DNA of 64,000 bases from Psococerastis gibbosa (GCA_963971405.1 OZ020488.1:43134888-43198887); one strand, 5' to 3'. Positions 13,601 through 28,600 are shown, numbered from the stretch's first letter. The notes: generated by a model from the letters alone, not told the origin. Translations and numbers: made by a program.

Positions 13601-16600
13601 ATTGAAATAACGCATTACGCAGTCTTCCGCTTTGCTCCCAGCCTAATGATCCAACATTGGTTATAACCAAATACATAATAAACAAAAACTATGCATCCTA
13701 ATATCTTATAGGTTTCATAAAAAATCCCGACATTGTCTTCTGCTACGAATATCAACAAAACCCCTTCCTCACGCGTTGTTTACTAACAAAACTCCCACGA
13801 CGTATTTAAATAAGGTATTAAACAGTCTTCCGCCTCGCTCCCAGCCTAATGCTCTACATCCAGCTGTAATTATAGACATGTACTTTAACGTTCGGTAACG
13901 CGGAATCTATTGTCTATTGTGTTGTTGTTGTTGCTTATATCTCGACTTGGTCGTTCGTTTATGATGATGACAGTCTGCTGTATTAAAAGTGCGGTTGGAG
14001 AAAGTCTTGAAAAAGATTGGCGGATAGAATTTAATTTTGTATTTCTGTAAGCTCGGGCTTAAAAAGGAAACCCGACAAATATTATTGTAGTTCTTAATAC
14101 ATTATTATAATTTTGCATTTTAATGGTTAATATAAAATTATAGATGGTGGGATCGAGTCCGACTCTGCCCAGATTTTCTTGGTTCCCTTTTTCGGATAGC
14201 CTGTAATCTATATAATATCATATAAAAAGTAGAACAACGAAATGGGTAGGACATTTATTAAGACACGAAAGGAACCAATAGAAGAGGGCGGTCGAAGAAG
14301 GAATTCATGGATCAACTGAAGGAGGACGCAGGAGCTCGAACGTACCAAGAGCTGAAGAGGAAGGCGCAGGACCGAGAGAGCTGGAGGATGATATACAGAG
14401 ATCTGCCAACCCATCGTTGAGATTGTGACATCAGAAGAAGATGCAATCTATTACTAGTCCGTTTTTTTGTTTTTGTTTTTAATAAACTCCAAGTTTGTAG
14501 GAAATCTATAATGTAGAGGAAAAGTTTTGCTACTTTATAACATCTCATTGATGGTTGTTCGAAATTGCTAAAAACATTTACACCTGTATGTCTTTACCCG
14601 CCCTCCAGTTAACTTTTGGGTCCAGAAAGACTAAGAAAGTTGATCTATAGTGCAAAAGATAAATTTTAACTTTTATTGACGTCCAGGAAAGGTGAAAGTC
14701 ATGGCGGTCCGTCGGTTTATCTTTTATTGTCCAGTGACAACCTTGGATGGCTTGTGGTTGCCGGTACCTAAACGGTTGAGGTTGTGCGCGCGCGCGCTAT
14801 ACCAATCAGTACTCGAGAGTGATCGCTGGGAGTTAGGCGTGTTTCATTGCAGTGCTGTGTTTTAGTGATTTAGATGTGTTTTGTATGTGTGCTCTTTATG
14901 GATTTAGTGTTATCGTTAGCGTTAGAGTGCATGGGGATTTTTTTTTTATATCCAAATATTAGTCCTGTTGAAGAATCGCTGCCGTATCTGTTGTGTTTCT
15001 TTATGTGTGCACTTAATGATTTAGTGTCCCGTAATAAAAGTTTGGCGTAAAAGTGTCTGTCGGCTTGTAAGAAATTAATAAGGGCACCATGGGGATTTTT
15101 ATATCTATCCAAATATTAGTCATGTTTAAGAATCACTGCTGATTCCCCTAGCTGTGCTTTGGAGTGTTTTTATGTGTACTCGTTATGAATTTAGTGTTCC
15201 ATTATAATTAAAGATAGGCGTAGGAGTGCCTGTCGGTGAGTAAGAAATTAATAAGAGCGACACTAAACATTTGTTTATCTCGTATCTAAATGTGGCCATG
15301 TTTAAGAATCGCTGCTGATTTTCTTTCTCTCATGTTTTTTTTAACTGGGTTTTGGAGTGTTTTGTATGTGTTCTCGTTATGGATTTAGTGTTTCGCAATA
15401 AAGGTTTGGCGTAAGAGTGGCTGTCGGCTTGTAAGAAATTATGGCTTGTAGCCGCTGTAGGTTGACAGCGGGGACTAATACCAGTTTGCCAATGGCCAAA
15501 AATGCATACGGAAACAATACTAATAATATCCGAAATTCATGGGGTCATGGGTATTGAACAAGGGTTCAATGGGGCACTTTAAGTAAGCCTAGGTTCATAA
15601 AAAAATTCCTTCAGGACATGAAAAGGGTGAAATTTGACTTAGTAAAGAAAGGCGTAGGGAGGGGGGGGGGGGTGTCCGATTTACACCTACAGCTGCTGCC
15701 CCATGTCCATGTATCTCAGTCATGATCCCACCGCTCTGGGTTTCTTATTTCCAAAATGGCACCACAGTCTGTATGGGTTTTATATATTGTTTATTGGTCT
15801 CACGTTTCCCACAATGCAGTTAAGCACTAAGCACTAGGGGCTTCACCCCCCCCCCCCTCCTCTGACCCCCCGGCTGCAGACCCTTTCGATATTAAGAAGA
15901 TTTATCCCTTGGTTTCCGCCCATTAATGTATAAATTCTCAGCTAAGTTCCCGATAATCTGATTATGAACTGACAGGCTTTGAAGATGCGACGCGTTCGGA
16001 ATTGTTATTTTCTCTGCTGCTGAAATCTATTTCTGAATGCTGGATTTCATTTTTGGAGTTTGGGGAGGGGGTTTACTTTACTGACAGAATGATTTGAATT
16101 TTAACTTTCTGATAAGTCGTGTGGTTTAATTGATTCTGTGGATACATTTTCATTTGAATTTTCGATTCTATGGGAATTTTATAAGCATTTTGGAGGTTAA
16201 ATCAAGGCTCAAGATTTTATTAGATTCGGGTTCAGGTGAACTACCCACAAAATATGCCTGCAGCCTGATCGAGGTGATTATAATACCGGGGTTAAATAAA
16301 TACTCTAGGATTATAACTGTAAACAAACAAATTTTGAATAGCTATTTGCATTATAAAATTATCTTGTTTACATTTTTATTACCAGGGGATTAAATAAATA
16401 CCGGAGTTAAATAAATACCCTAGGATTATAACTGTAAACAAACAAATTTTGAATAGCACTTTCCATTATAAAATTATCTTGTTTACATTTTTATTACCAG
16501 GGGATTAAATAAATACCGGGGTTAAATAAATACCCTAGGATTATAACTGTAAACAAACAAATTTTGAATAGCACTTTCCATTATAAAATTATCTTGTTTA

Positions 16601-19600
16601 CATTTTTATTACCAGGGGATTAAATAAATACCGGTATTATAATCGCCTCGATCAGGCTGCTGGCTGCTGGAAATTCTGAACAATTCTCAATTTTCTGGTA
16701 TGCTAAATCGTTTTAATGTTTAGAGGCAACATGCACTGTATTAGGGGCTATGGAAAAACTGGACCTGACGGGATTCGAACCCATGATTTACTCCTAACCG
16801 GGACAATTATTACGGTTATCAACCAAAATTATTTTAATGCCAGTGATACACAGTATTATACCATATTATATTACTGCAATGTAATGCAATGTGATGTAGA
16901 GATTATAATTATACTGTACATAAAATAGGACAGGTATAGAGAACTTTGTCGCTGGTTTGTAATTGATTGAGCTTTAAGGTTTTTACTTTTTTTCATTAAT
17001 GTTAAAAAATTCAAATATTTTATTATATATCAAATCGAATTACAATTTCCGTTTCTAAATTAGAATAAAATTTATTCTCATTTAATGAAAATTAGCATAA
17101 TGAAATAGCTTTAATAGGAAAATAAAAGAACTAGCCTATAAGAAAAAAACCGAGTAAAGTTTTAGAGTCCCAGGAAGCTGCAAAACATATAAGTCCGATT
17201 TAAATGCTTCGGATTTAATTAATTTATTAATAATTAAGAACATTAAAAAATGCAAAAAGAACAAAACACTCAACGAATGTTCTCAAGGGCGCAACTAGTA
17301 ATAAATTTAATGCATAAAGGCGCTGTAGCCTAATCAATGCGTGTCTTTCATCTTGATTATTTTATTAAAGAAATTGTAACCAGCCCCCACCTCCCACTTA
17401 AAATCAAATACATTTGCCTATATTTTAAATATATAAATAACCAAATAAATATTGACTTTTTTGTTCTATTACTAAGCCAACCTAGTTAGGGCTATAGAGC
17501 CCTCTCTTACACTCAACTAGGAAGGCCCGTGACCGCCTGCTTTACATGCCCTCCGAAGCATGGCCAGAAAATGTGGGGAGTGTAGGACTCGAACCAACAA
17601 CCTTTCGGGTAAAAGTCCGTATCACTACTCTACATGTCTTGACTATATTATATGCCTATATCTTCGACAAAATATGCCTAGACAACCTGGACAACCTGTC
17701 TGCAATAAAAGTGATTGGCCTACATGAGTCTGCAAATGGGGGAATCATTGAACCGGATGCCAGTTAGATTCCCAGGCCACTCTAAATGCAAACCAGCGGA
17801 TAGCTAATTTAATTTAACTGGGCCCATAACCTGATGAAGCTTTTGTTCCTTACAAAGGTACCCGGGACTGGATTTCTGGACCGTGGGGGGCAATTTGATT
17901 AGAACGTGAATGGCCCGGTGCTGTGGACCGTGGCATTAGTCTGCTGCCAATTGCCATCAATAATAGATAGTCTTGGCAGTGCACTGGGGTTTTATTTTCC
18001 AACGAAAGCATCTTGATTTCAAAACTTTGTAATTTTTTTAATTTCCAACTTATATCTAGTATAAGGAAAGCTTTGTGATGGTCGAAATTTTCGATTCCGA
18101 AATTTCAACGGATTTACACGTTTTGAGGTCCCAGGAACCAAAAAAAGTGATTTTTACGAAATGTCTGTCGCTCTGTCTGTCTGTCTGTCTGTATGTCTGT
18201 CTGTCTGTATGTATGTCTGTCTGTTCATCGATTTCCGGACAAACTACTCGGTGGATTTGGGTGAAATTCGGCATGTAGGTTCACAAAAATCATACCTTGA
18301 GACTTTTTTTTTAAATTTTGGGCTAACTAAATTTGGGGGGCGGGGGGTTCATTTAAAAAAAAAAACAGAAAAACGTCTAAAAAAATTATTTCTCGAAAAC
18401 GGTTCCAACGATTTATTTTAAATTCACATATATTGTAGTCGTTATTAATGTTGACAAAATGCGGGGGGGGGGGGGGTCGCTTACCCCTTGATAGTTTGCT
18501 TCTGAGGGTAAAAAAATAGAAATAACTTAATTTTAATGAAAAATGACTAAAAAATAATTTTTTTGCGAAACCTTTATATCGATGATTTCTACCTTCAGGC
18601 ATGTTTTAGGTGTTAAATTGAGTAACGAAACCGGACAGTTTGCTTTCCCAAAAAACTATTTGGTTTTGTGCAAATTTTTTATTTTTATTTTGAAATGAAA
18701 GCAAATTCACGCTCAAATGCATTGCGGGCCCTGCCATTATTGCTGTGTGGTAATGTGTTGGTCTGTCCTATCTAGAACCTTCAGTGACGTCTGGTGGACG
18801 ACCCCCCTCCCGTGATATCCGAAATTTAACCATAGGAAAATTATTTACCATGAAATTAATCATTTTCTCTCTCTACGAATTGATAAATTGGAAAGCATGT
18901 TCGAGTAAAGTCGGACCGGTTATTTTTGCTTTGTTTAACATTTAGACACAAACAATATGATACTAAGATCTGTATTGAGCCATAATGAAACGATAGCGGT
19001 TTAACGTCAAGAACAACAAAATATATAACTAACTTAAAGGTACGATACGATTACGACACACAACAAATGTTCAAGACTAGAGACTCATAGATTTCACAAC
19101 TTTGTTTTGTTAATGTAGGCCCCCATAACCATCGGTACCTACTCACTTGCGTATAATATAACGGTATACTTAAAACAAATCGTATTCAAACAATATTCAA
19201 CAAAATGTGCGAAGAAAACAAATACAATTTCAAGAAACAAATTTCAAAAATTTGGCGCATACGCTTCAATTGAAAATTGTCAATTTTTGAAAAACATATG
19301 GAATGGCCCCCATCAATGAGAAATTGAAATGTCCTTCAATTTCATAATTTTCATTGACGTTGTACGTATGTGGAATGGGCGCCTAAAAACTACTTAAGTG
19401 TTGGTTTTCGTTCCTTCTGAACCGCCAGGTGAGGGGAGAGGCAGGCGCGGTGCTGAGCATGAGGTTTGTCAGACGGCATTTTTTAATTTAACTGACCCCA
19501 GCGTTATGGTGTCATTGCTTGAACCTGAAACCTAGAACTTCATTATCCGGCTGTCCGAACAATAATCAAGGAGCTTGAACATAGAGCATGGCGTACCTCC

Positions 19601-22600
19601 GGGAGATCAGGCACTCATTTTACGAGACGTACCGTTACCTTATTTGTTACTTTATTTGCCGTTCCCCGGAATTTGTTAATTAGCACAGTCACGAGAGTTG
19701 TGTACCTACAGGCACTGTTTAATTTGGATTTCCTATGTAATTTCGTTTTTGGCGCAGTAGGTATGTTGGCATTGCGTAAGAAGTGTGATTTATAAGTACG
19801 TGTAAGCATTTGCTCTGGGATCTTGGAACATTTTTGCTTGATAAGGATAGTATAAGGAAAGCTTTAAGATTCCAACGGATTTACTCGTTTCGAGGGCACA
19901 GAAACCACAAACAAGTGTTTTTTTATACGAAATGTTTGTCTGTCGGTCTGTAACTTGATTTGAGCCGAAGTCATTCTGAAAGAATACTTCCTAAGGTTTC
20001 GTCAAGTGGATTTCATAGAGAGAAGACTGGAGAACAAGCAGCTGCAATGGTTCGCCACGTCCAAAGGATGGACGAGAACAGGGCCACCCTGAGGTTGGTG
20101 GAAGCAAGGTCACAAGGAAGAACACCCATTGGCAGACCGAGGACAACCCTCGAGGAAAGAGTTGAAAAACTCGCAGGAGTAAGAGGGAAAACAATGGCCG
20201 ATCTCAAGGCGTTAGCGGAAATGGGTCCGGGATGACCCCCCCCCCCTACGCTGTGCACGCGGCATTAAGGGGGAAGAAGAAGAAAAAGAAGGTTTCATCA
20301 AGATCTGCCGTCTACCGTTCTCAGTCAACGAACTGGGTACTGTGCTTCTGGGCACCGAAATATTCCTCGAAGTCTACTTAGTGCCGCTGAAGATGTCGCT
20401 GTCGGCTGCAGATGTTAAGGAAACGTTTGGAAGTACTCCTTCAGATCGACCACATTCCCAGCCATTCCTTAGGCGCGGTTTCCACCGACCTCTAAGTGCA
20501 AAATACACATACGGTGACGTGGTAGCAGACATTCAAGACTTAGGCGGGGTTTCCGGCAACCTCTCATTGCAGAATGCACATGACATTTACGGAAATTTGA
20601 ATTTTTCTTTTTATAGAAATCTATTAAAATGTTTGTACTTAACATATCCCATGACGCCATTTTTTAATTTAAATTTGTTTGTTTGTGATTTTGCTCTCTG
20701 ATCATTGATCAATTTTAACTAGGGCATAGAGTAAAACAAAAATTTCCGTCAATGTCATTTGCATTGATGAGAGGTCGGTGGAAACCCCGCCTTAGAAATA
20801 TTTTTAAAGTCATTTCCGAACGTCTTGTCTGTTCCCATTCTTATCGTCTCAGTTGTCAACTCCCATTACTCAGGGGTCTCAAAATTCAAATCTGCATCAA
20901 AATACCCCTTCTTGATGTAAACGTCCACAGTAGGTCAGTTTGACCAAATGATGCGTCTCGTGTCGAACTAGCCTAGTCTAGTAATTAATGTACTGATTAA
21001 ATTGCCCATTGCCATCCTAAGCCATTCCTCTCATCTGATGCCTTGAACTAGTTAATACTGCATGGAAATTACATGTTTGGCTGGTTAATACTGTATGTAA
21101 ATTACATGTTCGGCTGATGGAAATACGGACGCGTGGAGTATATTTACGTGTCTTCCAAACGGCTACTGTAAGATGTTTCAAGGATTCTGAAAGTATGAGA
21201 GAAAATTGCAGTGGAACTCTGATTTGGAGGACTGTATTTGCCCCTTTTGCAAAACGAAATGTTTGGGTTTTAATACCGAATAATTTGGCAATGAAAAGGG
21301 CTTTATTTCATAGGGTATCTGTGAACCTACTATGCCGTTTAGTATTGACCTATTCCTGGGGTTAAAAAAGTAAACAAAACAATTTTTTCATGAGTAGAGG
21401 AAGAAGAACGCAATGATCCACAGTAAAATACTTTAATAGTGACCGGTTTCGGATAAAATCCATCATAAGACTCTGAGATCTGAGAGAGTCTGATGATGGA
21501 TTTTATCCGAAACCGGTCACTATTGAAGTATTTTACTGTGGATCATTGCGTTCTTCTTCCTCTACTCATGATGTTCTCCAAGTTCCACGAAGTCACCAAG
21601 GAAACCAATTTTGACTGGCACTTTCCATCATCGTAAAATTATCTTGTTTACATTTTTATTATGGTTAAGATTAAAAATAATCGCCATGGTAGGCCCGCTG
21701 ATGTTATATTTTTTTTGCAATTTACATTGTGCAGTATGGGATTTCCCACGGAGTAAATTTAAAAAAATACAACCCAACCACATTGAAGTTCGTCCACCCT
21801 AGATTTTTACGCTAAGTCCAACTTTGGATTTATTTTTTATCTAAACTAATGAATCTATCGAAATAGTGAAAACTGAAATTTAATTGTGATTAAAGGACTA
21901 CCATTAAACTGGAGCAAAAAGATTTAAAATAAAACAGACGAGAAATTTATGGACAGAATCGCGGACCTTTGCGCCCACATTGAAGTTCGTCCATTCTCGT
22001 ATGACTGAATAAATTCACGCACTGTCATTAAAATGACTCTCATTATATTTGAAAACGAATGAATACGTAGCCCCAAAGAAAATCTGTCTTATCCGCTATC
22101 TTTCATTGTCAATTTTTTGAAAATGGGACGAGGAAGACACTTGATCGAAGATTTGTCCGAAACAATAATTCTTCTTCGTTGTGAAGGTATGTTTCAACAA
22201 AAAATAGGTTCCCAGTTGTTGCTGAGTCGTTCCACCATCCAGTCAGTAAAAAACAGTTTCGAAACAAGTGCGTTCCCAGCCAAAGAAAGGTTCAGGCGCT
22301 CACAAGGAAATCGCTGATCGTGACTTAACAGCTTTAAGACGTTTAATTTCAAATAATAGAAGGAAAACAACTAAAGAAATTTCTACGTTAGAAGGAACAA
22401 AGCTACAGGGAAACGTCTATGTGAGAAATCATGCACCAGAGCATTGAAGCAAATTGAAGCGAATAAAAAACCAGCACTGTCGCAGGTGCAGGCTGCAAAG
22501 CGCCTTCGATGGGTCAAAAACCACAATAAATGGACTGAACAGCGATGGAATAATGTGGAATGGTCTGATGAGTCCCCATTTGAGACTTGGATTGGCGAGC

Positions 22601-25600
22601 AATGAGGGAAAGTCGTCAGAAAAAAGGACGAAGCGTATTTGGAAGAGTGTGAGAAGCAAATGGATAAGTTTCCTACCAACGTCATGTTGTGGAGGTGCAT
22701 GAGTGCAGCCGGGGTTGGACCTCTACATGTTGTTGATGGACCTGTGAGTAGCCCAAAGTACATTGGCATCTTAAAGAAACCACCTAATTCCATCTTCGCG
22801 TCCTTTGATCCCAAATGGTGGCTACATATTTCAACAGGACGGTGCGACATATCACACTACCAAGGCAGCTAGGGCATGGTTCGGTGAGGAAGGCATACCC
22901 ATTTTAACTTGGACAGTAAGCAGTATCACCTTTTGAAAATGTTTGGGGTGCAATGAAGAAGAGGGTACAGAGGAAAAGGCCGGGCACGGAAGAAGAGTTG
23001 CAGAGGGTTATTAAAGAAGTCTGGGACACCATAACACCACAAGAATGTGCAGCCCTTGTGAATACGATGCCTAGCAGAATAAATGATGTTATTAAGCCCG
23101 GGAATATGTCACAAAATATTGATAGCACCTCTTAATGAATTGGACGAACTACAATGTCGGTGCAGGAGTCCAAGATTTTGCCTGTAACTTTTTTCTGCGT
23201 TTCGTTTTAAATGATTTGATGAATGAATAATTATATTCGATCTATCACTATTACATTTTAGTTATCATTATTTCTATAGTTCCATTAATTTAGATAAAAA
23301 ATAAATCCAAAGTTGGACTTAGCGTAAAAATCATGGGTGGACGAACTTCAATGTGGTTGGGTTGTATATATACGCCTGAAGTATTGGGGGTTTACGCATT
23401 TGCATAGCATTAAGGTCAGGATTACATTTTACCTTTACTTCATAGGGTGTTTGATGTTAAGTTCCCTTTCTCTTTTCTTTTTGAATAAAAGGTTAATAGC
23501 ATACCAACGATTAAATGAATGTTTCCGGTTGACCTCTTCAGTCGCTTCTGTAGGTTAGTACTCATGATGAGTTACGACACTTCTCCGATAGCATGGCGTG
23601 TAGCCTAGTAATTTTGCGCTTTGCATTCTACAGTCAGTGTGAGGTTCTCCCACGGAGACCATTTTTGAAAAAAAATATGCGCCTGCAATATGGAGGTTGC
23701 ATGCATTTGGATTGCAAAATTAAATTTTACCTTGATTTCATAGGGTGTTGGATGTAATGTTATTTTTGCCCTTTACATTGTACAGTAAGGGGGTCTCCCA
23801 CGGGGAGCATTTTTGAACAATGTACGTCTCAAATATTGGGGTTTTACTGACGAAGATCCATATAACTGAAGACAGGAGGGATTACACATTTTTACGCTCC
23901 AAGACTTGCGGCCTTTTAGCCATGTCGCAATGATCAATCAAGATAGATATTTCCTATAAAAATTGTAATGCGAAAAAATCGGATAGTGAGGGTGTTCAGT
24001 AAACTGTCTAGTTAGGTCCAACTATGAGTAAGTTTGGAAGACATGCTAAACTGGCGGTCCTGTATATATACAGTATATTAATTGCCCTTATTAGCCCCCT
24101 ATTTCCCCGATTTCTATATTCATTAGGGTCGTTCACCCCACAAATAAGCCGGCTGATTCCTTCACAATACATGTTGAATAGCCACGGACTGTATGTACGT
24201 CATATGGAAGTACAAAAGCCTTAGACAATGCTCATTCGTCTATAGAAAATGAGTCCCCCTTGGAGACGAGGCTTTGCAAACTTCAGTTCATTATCGCGAT
24301 TCTTCTGTTTTTGTCAATGACATTGAATGTCTAGATGGCTGTGGAAAATTATTCATTGTAGAATATGCACTGAACAAGGACGTAGCCAATGGGTTCCGCC
24401 CCCCCCCCTCCCTCTGCAATATTTGCAATATTATTTTATTCTCATGGCGTGTACATAATGAACTGTGCGTATTGATTGTTTCAATTTTGTTTAACTTTTT
24501 TTGCTGTCAAAATCCCATTATTTCGCACCAATCGGGTGAGATGTCACTGGAGTGGCATGTCTTGGATACACTATAATAAAGACGTTTCATCTCTCCTCTA
24601 GACATGCCCCCACCAACCGAGTCTTCTTTCCCTCATTTTTTGGTAAAAAGTGTGAATTCGAGATATTCTATGTCTTTAACACTTTTGGACTTCGGTACTA
24701 TAGTATTATTATCATTGTTTTCCCAGCTGTGTTCTAAATGATGTGAAGTGTGGCAAAACACATATGATGGACTACGGGTGTGACTTAAATTCTATGATTC
24801 TTGTAATGGGTGAATTCTATACATTCTCCATCTTTGCCATTAACAATCTATCATTAACCTGTAAGATCTACCTCGTTGAGTGATGTGAAAGTGAAGTAAA
24901 TGACATGTATGGGTACGAGAAAGGTGCTATAAGCCTGTCGCACAAATATGGCCGGCGTCCTAGGAAGGGCGACAACTTGCTGTCATGGAGGTGAGTAAAA
25001 CGAGTTATTTATTGTGAAGGAATCGTGCTGACTGTGGGAATACAATTTAAGAAACTCATAACGTAAAAAGTACTGTAGAGCGCTAAATATATTTGCCACC
25101 AGTGCCGGATTTGGCTTTGTGCCTTGGCCTGGCCCGGAATTGTGTGGGGGCCTTTTCTCGGGCAGAAAAGTCTAATACCCTTAGACGAATATTCCGCTAT
25201 CAATTATAAAATGGAAATACAAGATGCAAAATATATTAGAATACAGTAAGGCGAATAATCATTAATGCCATGTCACGTTCCAATTTCCCGCCAAATATTT
25301 CGACAAGTGTTTTGTTTTGATTTTTTTAATCTATCCTAATTTTGTATTTTGCTGCTTCTTGTGGGGGTCCTGGGGCCCTCTATATCCTCTATTTTCGGTT
25401 ATTACGTGAAAGTTACGTCTTCAACCAAAGTTAGTTTAATGTCAGTGTTATATACACCATATAATACTGCAATATAATAGCCTTGGCCCTCCTGGCCATA
25501 TTCTAGTACGTTTAGGAGCCCATTCCACCGACCGGCTAGGGCTATTTACAAAAACAGTGACGTGGTAGCAGACATTCAAGACTTAGGCGGGGTTTCCACC

Positions 25601-28600
25601 GACCTCGCATTGCAGAATTGACGGAAATGTTTATTTTCCTCTATGCCATAGTTAAAATTGATCAATGATCATACAGTAAAATCACAAACAAACTAAAATT
25701 AAAAAATGGCGTCATGGGATATGTTTAAAGTACAAACATTTTAGCAGATTTCTATAAAAAGAAAAATTCTATTTTCCGTCAATGTCATTTGCATTCTGCA
25801 ATGCGAGTTCGGTGGAAACGCCACCTAAGTCTTGAATGTCTGCTACCACGTCAAGGTTTTTGTAAATAGCCCTAGCCGCTCGGTGGAATGGGCGCCTAAA
25901 AGCAAAGTTATTGTAACTTACTTTTTTGCGGTAATTAGCCCATATTGCGCGTTACACAAGGCGCGAGTATCAATTGCATGATTGGCACGTCAATAATTAT
26001 ACCGGTTGATTGGAGTGTTTCCTTTTACTACATGTTTCTGTGCAAACTATTGTGAGAACTTACATGTAATTGTGGTGTGGTATGAGGATATGCGTAAAGG
26101 TTGACCTACAAGTGTTGTTCTGTGCAATGCATATACATAGTACAATATTTATCAGGCACATGCCCTGATTACACACTCCAATATTTATTCGACCGATAAA
26201 ATGTTTGGAATGTTTATGTTGAAGTATTCCGATTTAAATCTGAATTTAGGTATTACACGTTCGAATTTTGCACTGCATCACCAAACTTGCCACCACACTC
26301 TCCGATTATACCACTGCTTGTTCGGGGACTGCTTATTCGTTAGGCGCATATTCCACCTACGTCAATAGTGCATAGTAAATGTGGTATTGACGTGGTAGCA
26401 GACATTTTTAGACTGTCTTTAATGTCTGCTACCACATCAATACCACATTTACTATGCACTATTGACGTAGGTGGAATAAGCGCCTGATATTCGCAGCTAG
26501 CCACCATATCTGGTGATCTGTTCGCTATCCGCCGCCTGCGACCCCGCTAGTAGCCTGCAGCTGAGCTCTAGCTAATTGACACTAAAAAATAATTAATAAT
26601 AATAATCTGAAATGAGATATCCAGGTTACAAGTTAAACTTGATCTTGTAGTGATGTAAAAGTATTATATTGAACTGTAGACGTAATCCCAAATATGACAA
26701 CCTGTCTGAAATCTCACAAGTCAGTGGGAAAGCGTCCTTGGCCGGAGACTGGCCGCCTCCATATTTGGCGGCATGATGGATTTTAAATTGTTGTAGAATG
26801 TCGCGACTGTTATTAGTGGCGACTATACCTTTAGTACCTTGGAATTTTACAAAATATTAAATTATTATTAAATTGGATTTTTCCATGCGTATTTTTCATT
26901 TAGTTCCCGTTCTCCTTGTGGTCTTTCACACACTTGGGCACCATATTGCAATTTCAGCCCATCTGGTTATACAGTTGCCGGACACCCTGTGTGAATTTTT
27001 CTCTTTTTGTGGACAGAAATATTGGCCTTACAACCGAGATGGACTCGACGGGGTCTGTTGCTGCGGTCGAAGCGACTTTGGACCGAATCAACAAGCAGAG
27101 GGAAGAGCTGGAGGAGCTCTGGTCGACGAGAAAGCTCAAGCTAGATTTATGCCTGAGGCTGAGGCTTTTTGAGCGAGACGCTCTTGAGGTAAGATTCTAT
27201 CAGGTCTGTAAGGCTTGGATGAGGGAGAATAGGCTCGTTAGGTCGAGGCCATTTTTGATTGAAGTATCGAGCAGAGGGAAGAGGTGGAGGAACTCTGGTC
27301 GACGAGAAACCTCAAGCTAGATTTTTCCAAAAAAGGGTTAAATCGCGTACCAACAATTTTATGAATGTATCCAATTAGCCTCTTCAATCGCCTCACTAAG
27401 TCACTTCATAGGTACTTGTGTCGAGTTGCGACACGTCTCGACAGCAGGGTGTGTAGATGCTCGCACAAGTACAAACACGCTGCCACCTAGCCACCGAAGT
27501 CGCTTCGATATGTCCCTGAGGCTTAGGCCATTCACCGAGCCCTACTCCTTCTTCTACTTTAAATGCCTCTTTTATCGAAGATTGGCGCCGTCATAGCAAT
27601 TTGGACCTTGGGGACTGCTGCTCTGAAAAGGGGAGTCGTGCTCTTGCCAAACCGCTGCCTCAGGGTTTTCAACCATGATGTTCTTCTTCTCCCGGGGGCT
27701 CTCTGTCCTTCTATCTTCCCTTGGGCTATTACATGTAGAAGGCATTACTTATCGTTCCTCATCACATGGCCGAAGTATGTTAGTTTCCGTCTCTTAACCG
27801 TCAGCAATAACTCTGCTTCTGTATCCCTTCGCCTCAAGATCTCAGCATTAGGAACACCTGCAATTATAAAATACGTTGGCAGCTCTGGTGTACTCCGTGT
27901 ATGCTGGGTCTTAGTGGTGCAGCATAGTTCTACTAAGTCCGCTAGACTACTCGTACACTATGGCTAGGTATCTGTCTTTATCTTTAGTCTATGATATTTC
28001 TTTATATAGCCTTATTTATATTTATTTATGTATTTCCTGTTGCAGTTGTCCTCGCGATTAGAACTATGGGCAGAAGAATTGCAACGAAGTGAAGTTAGTA
28101 GAGAGACGGCGCGGGCGGAGCAACTGCTTAGAATGCACAACGAAAGTGTCAGCCATATGCAAAATACAACGTATCAAGTGCTGCAACAAGGACAGGAATT
28201 AGCTCAAGTAAGTTGGAATGCTTTTCAGGCTAACAACGATATATAGTACAAAGAATAGAGAGCATGTTAGGGTGAAACCCTTTGTAGGGCTGACAAAGAA
28301 GTATAATGAATACAGGCGAAATGTAGCCAGTAGCCAGTAGGCCTATGCATTATACTATGGTCATATGTAAAATACAATATTAACTGTAGCAGCAAGGAGA
28401 GGAATTAGCTGTAGTGCGGAGTAGAGTTCTATATAGTAGGGATGGCAGAATGCTACCCGCCAAAAATGAATTTTATGAATTTTTGAATTTCTGGGCCACT
28501 CCTATTACCAGTCATTGAAAAAAATGAAAAAACGTACCAGGTTGCCTTAGAATTTAAAAAAAAAATATTTTTGGCGCGCTCGAAGGTCCCACCTCTGCTA

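Larger units (their letters stand above)
21603..23850 (+). repeat. Tandem repeat array interrupted by a Tc1 element
   Basis: Units contain TTTACATTGTNCAGTA, CTCCCACGGRGANCATTTTT and TTTCATAGGGTGTTKGATGT, seen near 21718, 23394-23460, 23620-23755 and 23770-23850. The second unit is split by the mariner insertion at 21770-23364. A family E copy (23490-23610) also interrupts the array. Confidence 0.65.

Noticed and set aside
16258-16663. CRISPR-like array
   Set aside because: Units are adjacent head-to-tail copies with no unique spacers, in a eukaryotic genome. It is a tandem repeat.
16755-16830. Intact tRNA gene on the minus strand
   Set aside because: A good T-arm exists, but no matching acceptor 5' strand or D-arm at the right distance.
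22383-22850. 155-codon minus-strand open frame within the mariner
   Set aside because: It is antisense to the recognisable transposase blocks and has no family resemblance.
27563-27967. 134-codon plus-strand frame as a host gene
   Set aside because: No promoter or splice context. Minus-strand residue patterns point to a retroelement relic.
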